The translations under genes and the position numbers were made by a program. A stretch of 64,000 nt of DNA, taken from contig NZ_FNDC01000001.1 of the NCBI RefSeq assembly GCF_900099655.1, positions 248,001-312,000 on the forward strand, in the 5' to 3' direction. This DNA is from Planococcus glaciei (GTDB lineage: Bacteria > Bacillota > Bacilli > Bacillales_A > Planococcaceae). The notes beneath the pieces were generated by a model that searched no databases, was not told the origin of the DNA, and worked only from the letters and a program-made list of their open reading frames with translations. Positions 33,728 to 42,777 of the stretch are shown piece after piece (positions within the stretch are counted from its first letter, which is position 1; each line of letters starts with the position of its first letter).

Positions 33728-34798
33728 TTAAAGAGCAGCTGTTTTTTCTTTTTTGATTTGTTTGCTGCGGAGTTGGCCGCAAGCCGCGTCGATGTCCGCG
33801 CCTTGTTCCTGGCGCACGCCGCAGTTGATGCCTTTCTTTTTCAAAGCGTCGAAGAAAGCGCTGATTGCTTCCGGTGTGCTTTGCTGGTACTGGTCATGCT
33901 CGCTGACCGAGTTGTACGGAATCAAGTTGACGTATGACAAATGGCGCTTGTCTTCAAGCAATTTCGCCAATTGGTGCGCTTCTTCGACATGGTCGTTGAC
34001 ATCGCGCAGCAAGATGTATTCAAATGTGATGCGGCGGTTGGATTTTTCCAAATAGTAATCGATAGCCGCCATCAATTTTTCGATTGGGTAGGCTTTGTTG
34101 ATTTTCATGATGCGTGAACGCAATTCGTTGTTCGGCGCGTGAATGGAAATTGCCAGGTTAACCTGCAACCCTTCGTCCGCATAATCGTAGATTTTCGGCA
34201 CGATACCGCTTGTTGAAACGGTGATGTGGCGGGCTCCGATAGCCAAACCTTTTTGCGAGTTGACGACATTCAAGAAGCCCATCAAGTTCGTGTAGTTATC
34301 GAACGGTTCGCCGATTCCCATGACCACGATGTGGCTGACGCGCTCGTCTTTTTGCTGTGCATCAAAGTGAGCCTGTACTTGCATGATCTGCTCAACAATT
34401 TCGCCCGCATTTAAATCGCGGCTCTTTTTCAAAAGTCCGCTGGCGCAGAAACTGCAGCCGATGTTGCAGCCGACCTGTGTCGTTACACAAACCGAGTTGC
34501 CGTATTTAAAGCGCATCAAAACTGTTTCAATCAAGTTACCGTCCTGCAGGCGGAACAGGAATTTGATTGTGCCGTCAGCAGATTCCTGCTTGACCGCCTC
34601 TGTTAATGTGCGGATCGCAAAGTTCTCTTCCAAAAGCGCAATGACCTCTTTGCTGAGGTTGTTCATCTGGGAGAATTCAGTGACGCGTTTAATATATAGC
34701 CAATCCCATACTTGTTCAGCACGGAATTTCTTTTGTCCATTTTCTAAAAACCATTCTTTTAATTGATCAATCGTCAATCCATAGATGGAATTTTTCAT
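33728..34798 (-). CDS. rlmN: 23S rRNA (adenine-2503-C2) methyltransferase RlmN
   Basis: 356-residue radical-SAM enzyme that methylates A2503 of 23S rRNA (and A37 of some tRNAs). The Fe-S motif CxxxCxxC is in [18 protein letters not shown]. The upstream conserved Cys is in SVCVTTQ, and the C-terminal catalytic Cys is in [22 protein letters not shown] and [13 protein letters not shown] stretches also fit. ATG 34798 (MKNSIYGLT) follows GAGGG by 8 nt and is preferred to the slightly longer frame to 34813. Confidence 0.96.
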   Translation of the reverse strand: MKNSIYGLTIDQLKEWFLENGQKKFRAEQVWDWLYIKRVTEFSQMNNLSKEVIALLEENFAIRTLTEAVKQESADGTIKFLFRLQDGNLIETVLMRFKYGNSVCVTTQVGCNIGCSFCASGLLKKSRDLNAGEIVEQIMQVQAHFDAQQKDERVSHIVVMGIGEPFDNYTNLMGFLNVVNSQKGLAIGARHITVSTSGIVPKIYDYADEGLQVNLAISIHAPNNELRSRIMKINKAYPIEKLMAAIDYYLEKSNRRITFEYILLRDVNDHVEEAHQLAKLLEDKRHLSYVNLIPYNSVSEHDQYQQSTPEAISAFFDALKKKGINCGVRQEQGADIDAACGQLRSKQIKKEKTAAL

Positions 34799-34956
34799 TA
34801 TTAGTACCCTCATTTCAGAATTTCACAATTGCTTATTATAATACTAAAAATTACCTTTGACAACAACTATTTTTGTTTATACAGAAAAATCTGTTTTTAA
34901 TAACGGATTAAATCATCCGCTTATGGGTAAAACTGATATATAAAGGAGGCGATGAA

Positions 34957-35427
34957 ATGGGCGAAATCACGCATGTCGGGCTTGCAGTCCCCGACTTGGA
35001 CCAAGCGATCGACTGGTATTGCAAAGTGTTCGGCTTTTACGTGCTCGCAGGTCCTTTTGACTTTGACGCAGCAGAAGCGGAACCGGATAACATGACCCAG
35101 GATCTGCAAGGGGCCGAAGTCCAGAAAATGCGCAACGTGCATTTGATGTCGCTTGGCGGAATCGGCATTGAACTGTTTGAGTTTCAGGAACCCCTATTTA
35201 AAGGAGAAAGTGCATTTCCCCATAAGGGATTTTTCCATATCTGCCTGATTGTCGACAACCTGATTGAGACCATCGAACGGATTGTCCAGCATGGCGGCAA
35301 GCAGCGCAGCAAAATCTGGAAAATGTCAAAAACCAAACCGCATTACCTTGTTTATACCGAAGACCCGTTCGGCAACATTGTCGAACTCTATACCCGTAAC
35401 ACATCCGACATGTACGGCGGGCAGTAG
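34957..35427 (+). CDS. VOC-family (glyoxalase fold) protein
   Basis: 156 residues with the two beta-alpha-beta-beta-beta units of the vicinal oxygen chelate fold. HVGLAVPDLDQAIDWYCKVFGF (residues 6-27) supplies a metal-ligand His, GIGIELFEFQEP the first Glu, GFFHICLIVDNLIETIERIVQHGG a second His, and DPFGNIVELYTRN the terminal Glu. This suits a metal-dependent lyase, isomerase or dioxygenase acting on a small substrate, which cannot be named. GGAGG lies 8 nt upstream. Single gene followed by a GC-rich structured element. Confidence 0.88.
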   Translation: MGEITHVGLAVPDLDQAIDWYCKVFGFYVLAGPFDFDAAEAEPDNMTQDLQGAEVQKMRNVHLMSLGGIGIELFEFQEPLFKGESAFPHKGFFHICLIVDNLIETIERIVQHGGKQRSKIWKMSKTKPHYLVYTEDPFGNIVELYTRNTSDMYGGQ

Positions 35428-35437
35428 GAAATGCGCA

Positions 35438-35534
35438 AGCGCCCATGTAGCTCCGCCAAGCGCTGGAAGCCTTTCGGGAATAGCGTTCCTTGCCATACCC
35501 GAAAAGGCAGAAGCGACTCGAGGGGCTGGGCGCT
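35438..35534. repeat. GC-rich nested inverted-repeat element
   Basis: The outer arms AGCGCCCA (35438-35445) and TGGGCGCT (35527-35534) enclose inner arms GCCTTTCGGG (35469-35478) and CCCGAAAAGGC (35498-35508). The block is unlike the AT-rich spacers around it and encodes no protein. It has the look of a small repeated, folded element; no second copy is in the window. Confidence 0.5.
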
Positions 35535-35573
35535 GGATAATAAAGAAAAGCGCAGCCACTCACGCAACCCTTA

Positions 35574-35613
35574 AAAAACCAGCCTTTCCGTCGATCCGGA
35601 AAGGCTGGTTTTT
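35574..35613. terminator. Bidirectional terminator before the first CoA-transferase
   Basis: AAAAACCAGCCTTTCCG pairs perfectly with CGGAAAGGCTGGTTTTT around a 5-6 nt loop. Confidence 0.92.
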
Positions 35614-35619
35614 ATCGGT

Positions 35620-37134
35620 TTACACCAATTGTTCTTTTTTCGGCAGCATCGAACCATGCTGAGCCAAGTTCGTGTGCCATGCAAAAGCTTTTTCCAGCAC
35701 GTGCGGCGTTTGGCCGCCGCGCGTCAATGCTTCTGCGTAATACTCGCGAAGTGCATCGCGGTAAGAAGGATGGACACAGTTTTCAATGATGAGTCCGACA
35801 CGCTCGCGAGGCGCCAGCCCGCGTAGGTCTGCATAGCCTTGTTCTGTTACGACAATGTCCACATCATGTTCCGTATGGTCTACGTGAGAGACGAACGGCA
35901 CAATGCTTGAGACTTTGCCTTCTTTGGCAATCGATTTCGTTACAAAAATGGCAAGGCGTGCGTTGCGGGCAAAATCTCCGGAACCGCCGATGCCGTTCAT
36001 CATTTTCGTACCGCACACATGCGTCGAGTTCACATTTCCGTAAATGTCGAACTCGAGTGCCGTGTTGATGGAAATCAAGCCGAGGCGGCGGATGATCTCC
36101 GGATGGTTCGAGATTTCCTGCGGGCGCAGGACAATTTTATCGCGGTATTTTTCAAAATTGCCGTAAACCTGCTTCATTTTCTCTTCAGAAAGCGTAATTG
36201 AACAGCAGGAAGCGAAATCCACTTTGCCGGCGTCCATCAAATCGAATACAGCGTCCTGCAATACTTCCGAATACACTTCCAAGTTTTTAAACTCCGAATC
36301 GATCATGCCATGCAGCACGGCATTTGCCACGGACCCGATGCCGGATTGAAGCGGCGCCAATTTTTCTGTCAATCGTTCTGCGCGGATTTCCGAACGCAGG
36401 AACTCAAGCAGATGGTCTGCCATCATTTTCGTTTCCTCATCCGGCTGGACGATTGTGGAAGCCGAATCTTTCTGCTCGGTAAATACGATGCCGCGGATTT
36501 TATCCAGCTCAACCGGGATGCCGATCGTGCCGATGCGGTCATCCGCTTTGGTCAACGGAATCGGCATGCGCTCGCCTTGTTTCCCGGTATCGTATATGTC
36601 ATGGATCCCTTCAAACAATTCAGGCTGTGCCATATTGATTTCCACGATGATGTTTTTCGCATGTTTTGCAAAGATTGCGGAGTTTCCGACAGATGTCGTC
36701 GGAATGATCATGCCGTCTTCGGTTATCGAAAGCGCTTCCACGATTGCAAAGTCAATTGTTTCTGTAACATTGGTGCGAATCCATTCCGCTGTATGGGACA
36801 AATGATGGTCGACAAACAGCATTTCGCCTTCGTTGATTTTTTTGCGCATCGCCGGTTCTGCCTGGAACGGCAAGCGTTTGTTGACAATGCCTGCTTCTGC
36901 AAACAATTTGTCGATATCCGAGCCTAATGAAGCTCCTGTAAATACATTCACTTTAAAGCTTTCCGTTTCTGCCCGCTTTATTAAAGCAAAAGGAACCGCT
37001 TTTACGTCTCCCGCACGTGTAAATCCGCTAAGGCCCAACGTCATGCCGTCTTGAATCCACGAAGCCGCTTCTTCAGGCGTTACCACACGATTCACTAATT
37101 CAGCAGCTCTTACCCGTCCAAGTTTTTTCTCCAT
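35620..37134 (-). CDS. Acetyl-CoA hydrolase/transferase family protein, copy 1
   Basis: 504 residues of the Ach1/Cat1/AarC family, which moves CoA between acetate and another acid, commonly succinate. Features: DGMTLGLSGFTRAGDVKAVP near the N terminus, LPLQSGIGSVANAV-type CoA loop (LAPLQSGIGSVANAV), YSEVLQDAVFDLMDAGK with the probable catalytic Glu, and GGSGDFARNARLAIFVTKS. The frame opens at GTG 37143; ATG 37134 is 8 nt from GAGAG and is preferred. A cre-like site and an 11-bp tandem repeat lie upstream. Copy 2 at 38143 is very similar, and a LytTR regulator lies between. Confidence 0.92.
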   Translation of the reverse strand: MEKKLGRVRAAELVNRVVTPEEAASWIQDGMTLGLSGFTRAGDVKAVPFALIKRAETESFKVNVFTGASLGSDIDKLFAEAGIVNKRLPFQAEPAMRKKINEGEMLFVDHHLSHTAEWIRTNVTETIDFAIVEALSITEDGMIIPTTSVGNSAIFAKHAKNIIVEINMAQPELFEGIHDIYDTGKQGERMPIPLTKADDRIGTIGIPVELDKIRGIVFTEQKDSASTIVQPDEETKMMADHLLEFLRSEIRAERLTEKLAPLQSGIGSVANAVLHGMIDSEFKNLEVYSEVLQDAVFDLMDAGKVDFASCCSITLSEEKMKQVYGNFEKYRDKIVLRPQEISNHPEIIRRLGLISINTALEFDIYGNVNSTHVCGTKMMNGIGGSGDFARNARLAIFVTKSIAKEGKVSSIVPFVSHVDHTEHDVDIVVTEQGYADLRGLAPRERVGLIIENCVHPSYRDALREYYAEALTRGGQTPHVLEKAFAWHTNLAQHGSMLPKKEQLV

Positions 37135-37184
37135 ATCCATCACTCTCTTTCGAAGTTAATAAGCTAACCCACATTTGACACAAG

Positions 37185-37198
37185 ATAAAGCGTTTTCA
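37185..37198 (-). promoter_or_regulatory. cre-like (CcpA) site upstream of CoA-transferase 1
   Basis: On the minus strand TGAAAACGCTTTAT matches the cre consensus TGWAANCGNTNWCA in 12 of 14 positions. It lies 51-64 bp before the start codon, a position for glucose control of acetate metabolism. Binding is inferred. Confidence 0.5.
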
Positions 37199-37291
37199 TG
37201 AGCGACCGCTCAGTTTTAATCCGTTTTGTTTTATAGAAGGACTTCCTTTTTTCAGCGTCTGTTATTTTCTAATTATTAGATAACTTTATCT

Positions 37292-37313
37292 TAAAATGTG
37301 TCTAAAATGTGTT
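37292..37313. promoter_or_regulatory. Two abutting 11-bp direct repeats, candidate LytTR site
   Basis: TAAAATGTGTC is followed directly by TAAAATGTGTT: 10 of 11 bases repeat with a period of one helical turn. It lies between the LytTR gene and CoA-transferase 1. LytTR proteins bind direct repeats, usually with about two-turn spacing, so the match to a known site is only partial. Confidence 0.4.
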
Positions 37314-37377
37314 TTGCAGGGTAGAAGAGCGATAAAAATGGCTAAGGCAGATAATTTGGAGCCTGAAGCAGCACTTT

Positions 37378-38022
37378 CTAAAATCCGAGCAATTTCCGGA
37401 AATAACTTGAATAGGATTGGCTGACCGGGATGCGCGCGCCGTTATTCATTGCCAGCACAAAAGTCGAATGTGTATCCGGGTAAATCTCTTCTATATGGTG
37501 GACATTCACGATAAACGAGCGGTGGCAGCGGATGAACAAGTCCCTCGGCAGCATGTATTCAAATTCCTGCAGCGAGTTTTTATTCGTCCCCCAAAAATCA
37601 TCCGCATAGACATAGGTCTTGCGGTCTTTCACTTCCAAGTATTTTACGTCGCTGAACGGAATCGGCTTCCAGCCATCGGCGCTTTTCACGGTGACGACGG
37701 ACTTGCCGTCTGTAAATGCCGGATAAATCGCCATCACCACTCCTTCGAGCTGTCCGTCCTGCTCGAACGGCACCGCCATGCCGTGGTAAGGCACGCCAAA
37801 AATCTCCTTGTCAATAAACTCCGAAGCTTTCTGTTTTGTTTCCAGCGCTTTATAAGCGATGGTTCCTTCTTTTACCGGATCGCCAATTTGAATCTTCAAA
37901 TCGATCCGCTTGCTTGGCCTGTAATAGATATATTCCTTCGTATTCGATACCGCAATTGAGATTTCATCAGAAAACAATTCTCCAATGACATTTAACAGCG
38001 AATCAAGTGTAAGCCTCTCCAT
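37378..38022 (-). CDS. LytTR-type DNA-binding regulator with N-terminal sensor domain
   Basis: 214 residues. Residues 1-110 look like a PAS/GAF-type ligand sensor (SIAVSNTKEYIYYRPSKRIDLKIQIGDPV, then GVPYHGMAVPFEQDGQLEGVVMAIYPA). Residues 115-214 are a LytTR DNA-binding domain (FSDVKYLEVKDRKTYVY, then FEYMLPRDLFIRCHRSFIVNVHHIEEIYP). There is no receiver domain or kinase partner, so it is a one-component regulator. It lies between two CoA-transferase paralogues on the same strand and probably controls one or both. ATG 38022 has AGGAGG 6 nt upstream. Confidence 0.88.
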   Translation of the reverse strand: MERLTLDSLLNVIGELFSDEISIAVSNTKEYIYYRPSKRIDLKIQIGDPVKEGTIAYKALETKQKASEFIDKEIFGVPYHGMAVPFEQDGQLEGVVMAIYPAFTDGKSVVTVKSADGWKPIPFSDVKYLEVKDRKTYVYADDFWGTNKNSLQEFEYMLPRDLFIRCHRSFIVNVHHIEEIYPDTHSTFVLAMNNGARIPVSQSYSSYFRKLLGF

Positions 38023-38092
38023 AATCGGCCTCCTGTCTTTTATCAATGCTTAAATTATAGCGCAGCCCCATGCCTGCTCCCAGCACAAATTA

Positions 38093-38122
38093 AAACAGCC
38101 GCCCTTTTTAGGGGCAGCTGTT
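38093..38122 (-). terminator. Terminator of CoA-transferase 2
   Basis: AACAGCCGCCC and GGGCAGCTGTT pair with one mismatch; on the minus strand a T-rich tail follows, 21 bp past the stop codon. Confidence 0.75.
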
Positions 38123-38142
38123 CGATTTTCCGCCATATATCA

Positions 38143-39636
38143 TTATAGCATCGTGCCGGTTTGCGCCAATTTCGCGTGCCATGAAAAAGCCTGTTCCAGC
38201 ACATGAGGCGTTTGTCCGCCGCGCGCCAAAGCTTCCATATAATAAGCCCGCATTTTTTCTTTGTACATCGGATGCACACAGTTTTCGATGATCCGCGGTG
38301 CCCGCTCCCTTGGAGCAAGCCCCCGCAAGTCCGCATAGCCCTGTTCCGTCACTACGATATCGACGTCGTGTTCGGTGTGATCGATATGGGTCGCAAACGG
38401 GACGACGCTCGAGATTCTGCCGCCTTTGGCAATCGATTTGGTAACGAAAATCGAAAGGCGTGCATTGCGGGCAAAATCTCCGGACCCGCCGATGCCGTTC
38501 ATCATTTTTGTCCCCGATACATGGGTCGAATTGACGTTGCCGTAAATATCGAATTCGAGTGCCGTGTTGATGGAAATCAACCCAAGGCGGCGGATGATCT
38601 CCGGATGATTGGAAATCTCCTGCGGCCGCAGGATCAGCTTGTCTCGGTATTTTTCGAAATTGCCGTAGACCTGCTTCATTTTTTCCTCAGACAAGGTGAT
38701 GGAAGAACTCGAAGCAAAACGGACTTTCCCTGCATCAATCAACTCGAATACCGCATCCTGAAGCACTTCCGAGTACACTTCCAAGTCGTCAAACTCTGAA
38801 TCGAGCAAGCCGTGAAGAACCGCATTGGCCACGGTTCCGATGCCCGACTGCAGCGGAGCCAGGCGTTTCGTCAACCTTCCTGCCCGGACTTCGGAACGGA
38901 GGAAATTCAGCAAATGCTCTGCCATCTGCTCGGTCTCTTCGTCCGCCGAGGCAATCGTGGAAGGGGAATCCGGCTGATGCGTAAAAACGATGCCCCGCAC
39001 CTTCTCCAAATCCACTGGAATCCCTGGAACGCCAATGCGGTCATCCACGTGAGTCAGCGGAATCGGCAGGCGCTCGCCTTGTTTGCCGGTGTCGTAAATA
39101 TCGTGTATCCCTTCAAACAACGCCGGCTGTGCCGTATTGATTTCCACAATGACGTTTTTCGCATACTGCACAAAAAGAGCCGAGTTTCCGACCGACGTAG
39201 TGGGGATGATCAATCCGTCTTCCGTTATGCCCAGCGCTTCAATAATAGCGAAGTCGATCGGTTCGATGACGCCAGCTTTGATCCATTCCGCCGTCTGGGA
39301 CAAGTGATGGTCGACAAACAGCATTTCGCCTTCGTTAATTTTCCGGCGCATCACCGGGTCAGCCTGAAACGGCAGGCGCTTGCCCACGATACCCGCTTCT
39401 GCAAATAAACGATCGATGTCCGAACCCAAAGAAGCCCCGGTAAACACATTCACTTTCAAGCTTTCCGTTTCAGCCCGCTTGATCAATGCAAGCGGCACCG
39501 CTTTGGCGTCCCCCGCTCGTGTAAATCCGCTGAGCCCCAATGTCATGCCGTCCTGAATCCAAGATGCCGCCAGCTCTGCGTCAATAATCCGTTCCTGCAA
39601 TTGTATGGCTTTAATACGTTCTATAGTATGTCCCAT
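38143..39636 (-). CDS. Acetyl-CoA hydrolase/transferase family protein, copy 2
   Basis: 497-residue close paralogue of the gene at 35620; long stretches are identical, for example LRPQEISNHPEIIRRLGLIS. It keeps GIGTVANAV, YSEVLQDAVFELIDAGK with the probable catalytic Glu, and GGSGDFARNARLSIFVTKS. Differences gather near the N and C termini and around residue 260, so it is an older duplication and not an assembly artefact. ATG 39636 lies 6 nt after AAGGTG. It may use a different acid as CoA acceptor; this cannot be read from sequence. Confidence 0.92.
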   Translation of the reverse strand: MGHTIERIKAIQLQERIIDAELAASWIQDGMTLGLSGFTRAGDAKAVPLALIKRAETESLKVNVFTGASLGSDIDRLFAEAGIVGKRLPFQADPVMRRKINEGEMLFVDHHLSQTAEWIKAGVIEPIDFAIIEALGITEDGLIIPTTSVGNSALFVQYAKNVIVEINTAQPALFEGIHDIYDTGKQGERLPIPLTHVDDRIGVPGIPVDLEKVRGIVFTHQPDSPSTIASADEETEQMAEHLLNFLRSEVRAGRLTKRLAPLQSGIGTVANAVLHGLLDSEFDDLEVYSEVLQDAVFELIDAGKVRFASSSSITLSEEKMKQVYGNFEKYRDKLILRPQEISNHPEIIRRLGLISINTALEFDIYGNVNSTHVSGTKMMNGIGGSGDFARNARLSIFVTKSIAKGGRISSVVPFATHIDHTEHDVDIVVTEQGYADLRGLAPRERAPRIIENCVHPMYKEKMRAYYMEALARGGQTPHVLEQAFSWHAKLAQTGTML

Positions 39637-39950
39637 CACAGTCACCTTTCGTGGCTCAATTGTCTTCTGTTCCTGCCTTAATTATACCTTACCTTTATAG
39701 GGTCTTAATAAACCCCTGCTCCCTGCTTCTGCTATATTAAGCTTTTTATTCACAGCGCTGTAACAAAACCAAATAAGATTCTTTCCTCTGTAAGCGTTCC
39801 ATTTGCTATTCAGAAGTGATATTCAGATAATTTTCAAATGCAAAAATGAATAAAAAAGGCTTTGTATCAGCTTTTATAAATAATGAGAATATTTATATAA
39901 CAAAATAATAAATTGTTATTAATTAGTGATATTTTTATGAGCAAAACACA
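39637..39950. other. AT-rich spacer, divergent promoter region
   Basis: No gene seen. It must carry the promoter of CoA-transferase 2 on the minus strand. A poor cre-like stretch (TGTAAGCGTTCCAT near 39796) matches only about 11 of 14 positions and is not called. The plus-strand promoter of the first MFS gene follows at 39951. Confidence 0.4.
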
Positions 39951-39979
39951 TTGACTTTAAGGGTTTTTCATCATAATAT
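39951..39979 (+). promoter_or_regulatory. Sigma-A promoter of the first MFS gene
   Basis: TTGACT, exactly 17 bp, TAATAT, 64 bp before the start codon. A 13-bp motif TTGTACAATAATT (40006-40018) in the leader repeats, with one change, half of the palindrome before the CarH-like gene. Confidence 0.7.
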
Positions 39980-40042
39980 ATGAAAGTTGTCAAAACGAGT
40001 AGAGTTTGTACAATAATTTCAATTGAATCGAGGCACCATTTA

Positions 40043-41278
40043 ATGTCTTCACTTCAACACAAGAAAATCAGCATATTAATGATTACAATGTTTATTGCGA
40101 TAACAAGTTTTGGAATTACCGGTCCGGTGATTCCGGCTTATCTGGAATCGATCAACCAAGGCGGGATGGCTTCAGGAATGATCATTGCGATCTTCGCCGG
40201 TGCACAACTTCTGTTTGCCCCGCTTGGCGGCAAATGGACCGACCAATTTGGCCGCCGCAAAATGATCATCATCGGTCTGATGCTGATCACTGCCGGCGGC
40301 TTTTTATTTTATTCAACCGACGTCTTATGGATTTTGTATGCGGCGCGGGTCATCGGCGGAATCGGCGACGCGTTCCTGATTCCGGCAGTTTTTGCCTATA
40401 CAGCGGACATCACGACGCCCGAACAGCGCGCGAAAGGGACTGGCCTCGTGACAGCTTCCATGTCGATGGGCCTTGTGGCGGGACCGGCCATCATGCTGTT
40501 TATGTCGGATTTCGACGTAAAAGCGCCGTTTCTCCTGTCTGCTTTTATCACTCTTAGCGCAGTTCTGTTCTCCGTCGCATTTTTAAAAGAAAGCGACCCT
40601 TTGCGGACGGGGCAAGCCAATGTACGGGATTTAGCGGATGAAGAATCGATGTCCAAAAAAATTGCCCGTTCCACCAAAATGCCGTATTTCATTCCATTGG
40701 TTATCACGTTCGTGATGAGCTTCGGTTTAATCGCTTACGAATCGATTTTCGGCCTGGTGCTCAACGACGAATTCAATGCCAGCGTCCAGGACATCGCCCT
40801 TATGTGCATCGCCATCCAGGGCGTCAGCGTTTTGACCCAGCTGTTTGCAGTCGAGCGGCTAATCCGCCGCTTTGGGGAAGTGCCAGTCCTAATTGCGTTT
40901 CTCGGCGTTGCTTCTGCCGGCTTCCTGCTCGCGCTTATAGCTGACACGTACGCCATGTTCTTTGCCGTGACATTGATCATTTTCATGGCCATGTCCATCC
41001 TCCGCCCGGTGTTGAATATCCTGGTTTCCAAACTGGCAAAAGGCGAAGTCGGCTTTGCGATGGGTCTCAGCACTTCTTTCATGGGCATCGGCAACGTCAT
41101 CGGCCCGATTTCAGCGGGGCTGTTGTACGACATCAACCTGGTCTTCCCGTTCCTCCTCGGGCTCATCATGCTGGCAGTCACGATTTCAATTACTGCTGCC
41201 TGGCACATTTCGCGCAGCAAAAAAGCGGCCGAGATGCCTGAAGAAGCACTTTCATTTAAAGCTGAATCCGCTGTTTAA
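40043..41278 (+). CDS. MFS drug-type exporter, tandem copy 1
   Basis: 411 residues, 12 helices, DHA1 branch (Bmr/NorA-like). Typical motifs are GGKWTDQFGRRKMIIIGLML (motif A, GxxxDrfGRR, loop 2-3) and ARVIGGIGDAFLIPAVFAYTADITTPEQRAKGTG (antiporter-type motif B/C region). Substrate unknown; this branch exports hydrophobic cations and other small molecules with proton entry. ATG 40043 (MSSLQHKKISI) has GAGGC 9 nt upstream; the longer frame from 39980 includes promoter sequence. First of three adjacent paralogues. Confidence 0.9.
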   Translation: MSSLQHKKISILMITMFIAITSFGITGPVIPAYLESINQGGMASGMIIAIFAGAQLLFAPLGGKWTDQFGRRKMIIIGLMLITAGGFLFYSTDVLWILYAARVIGGIGDAFLIPAVFAYTADITTPEQRAKGTGLVTASMSMGLVAGPAIMLFMSDFDVKAPFLLSAFITLSAVLFSVAFLKESDPLRTGQANVRDLADEESMSKKIARSTKMPYFIPLVITFVMSFGLIAYESIFGLVLNDEFNASVQDIALMCIAIQGVSVLTQLFAVERLIRRFGEVPVLIAFLGVASAGFLLALIADTYAMFFAVTLIIFMAMSILRPVLNILVSKLAKGEVGFAMGLSTSFMGIGNVIGPISAGLLYDINLVFPFLLGLIMLAVTISITAAWHISRSKKAAEMPEEALSFKAESAV

Positions 41279-41367
41279 GCGGACAGCTTGCTGTTTGACT
41301 ATCACCTCTCCGACGCTTTGCTTTTGATGAAATCAATTTATTCGATAGAAAAGAGGCTTTTCCTGTA

Positions 41368-42600
41368 ATGTCTTCTCAACAACGCAAAAAAATCACGATC
41401 CTGATGGTGAATATGTTTATCGCCATCGCCAGCTTCGGAATCATCGTCCCGATTCTCCCCGCATATCTCGTATCCATCAACCAGGGCGGTACCGCCGCCG
41501 GTTTGATGATTGCCATCTTCGCCGGAGCTCAGCTCCTGTTCTCGCCGCTTGGCGGCAAATGGGCAGACATCTACGGACCGCGCAAAGTCATCATCATCGG
41601 CTTGTCGCTCTTGACGGTTTCCATGCTGATGTTCTATGCGACGGATTCCATTTGGCTTCTGTATGCTTCCCGCATCGTCGGCGGCATCGGTGACGCTTTT
41701 CTTGTTCCGGGCATCTTTACGTATGTAGCTGGCATCACGACAGCTGCGCAGCGCGCAAAAGGCACGGGCCTGGTCACTGCGTCCATGTCGCTCGGTTTGG
41801 TCATCGGACCTGGAATCGGCGGCTTTTTGGCTGATTTCGACTTGAAATTGCCGTTCCTTGTTTCGGCGATCGTCACTTTCACTGCTGTTGTCTTTTCATT
41901 GGCCATGCTGAAAGAAATTGCGCCGACCGCCGACAGCACGAAGCAGGCGGAAGAATTTGCAAAAGACGAATCGATGCTGGAGCAAATCGGCCGTTCCGTC
42001 AAAATGCCGTACTTCATTCCATTGATCATTACGTTTGTCATGAGCTTCGGGCTGGTCGCTTATGAGTCGGTCATCGGCATGTATTTGACGACAGAATACG
42101 GTTCGACTTCAAAAGACATCGCCATGATGATCACCGCTACCGGCCTTGTCAGCGTCATTGTCCAAGTATTTGTCGTCGACCGTCTGGTGCGCCGCTTCGG
42201 CGAAGTGCCGGTATTGATCGCTTTCCTCGGCCTTGCGACTGTAGGTTTCCTGTTATCGCTTGTTGCGGGAAGCTACGCTACGTTTTTCGGCGTATCGCTC
42301 GTCATCTTCCTGGCAATGGCCATTTTGCGGCCGGTGCTCAATATCCTGATTTCGAAAATGGCAGAAGGCGAAGTCGGCTTTGCGATGGGCATGAATACGT
42401 CCTATATGAGCCTCGGCAATGTCCTCGGGCCTTTGTCTGCCGGCCTGCTGTTCGATTTCAATATCAACTATCCGTTCATCCTGGGCCTCGGCCTGTTGAT
42501 CGTCACCTTGTCCATTGCGGTTGTCTGGCGCAGTTCACGTACAGCCAAAGCATTGGCGCTTATGCGCATAGAAGAATCTGAAGCTGAGTCTCTTGTTTAA
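41368..42600 (+). CDS. MFS drug-type exporter, tandem copy 2
   Basis: 410 residues, clear paralogue of its neighbours (MVNMFIAIASFGIIVPILPAYLVSINQGGTAAGLMIAIFAGAQLLFSPLGGKWADIYGPRKVIIIGL). Motif A is altered: GGKWADIYGPRK has Pro where copies 1 and 3 have Arg (FGRRK, YGRRK). The leader GAAAAGAGGCT before the start is nearly the same as before copy 3, a trace of duplication. No terminator separates it from copy 1, so the two may share a transcript. Confidence 0.9.
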   Translation: MSSQQRKKITILMVNMFIAIASFGIIVPILPAYLVSINQGGTAAGLMIAIFAGAQLLFSPLGGKWADIYGPRKVIIIGLSLLTVSMLMFYATDSIWLLYASRIVGGIGDAFLVPGIFTYVAGITTAAQRAKGTGLVTASMSLGLVIGPGIGGFLADFDLKLPFLVSAIVTFTAVVFSLAMLKEIAPTADSTKQAEEFAKDESMLEQIGRSVKMPYFIPLIITFVMSFGLVAYESVIGMYLTTEYGSTSKDIAMMITATGLVSVIVQVFVVDRLVRRFGEVPVLIAFLGLATVGFLLSLVAGSYATFFGVSLVIFLAMAILRPVLNILISKMAEGEVGFAMGMNTSYMSLGNVLGPLSAGLLFDFNINYPFILGLGLLIVTLSIAVVWRSSRTAKALALMRIEESEAESLV

Positions 42601-42691
42601 GAGATTCAGTTTTTTATTGGCAAAAATACACGTTCGGCGGAGAATAAATTTCACCTTCCGAAATAAATTTCCGAAACTCAGTTCAGTTGCA

Positions 42692-42721
42692 TTGACAAAA
42701 ACTGCCTGCTCAAATTACTAT
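42692..42721 (+). promoter_or_regulatory. Probable promoter of MFS copy 3
   Basis: Consensus TTGACA, 18 bp, TACTAT, 57 bp before the start codon. It suggests that copy 3 can be expressed apart from copies 1 and 2. Confidence 0.55.
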
Positions 42722-42777
42722 AGGTAGGCTGAGAAAAAAACTCGGAACTATATATAGAAGAAAAGAGGCTGCTGCCC

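Noticed and set aside
35620..39636. Second CoA-transferase as an assembly duplication
   Set aside because: The two copies differ throughout, have different flanks and different start regions, so they are true paralogues.
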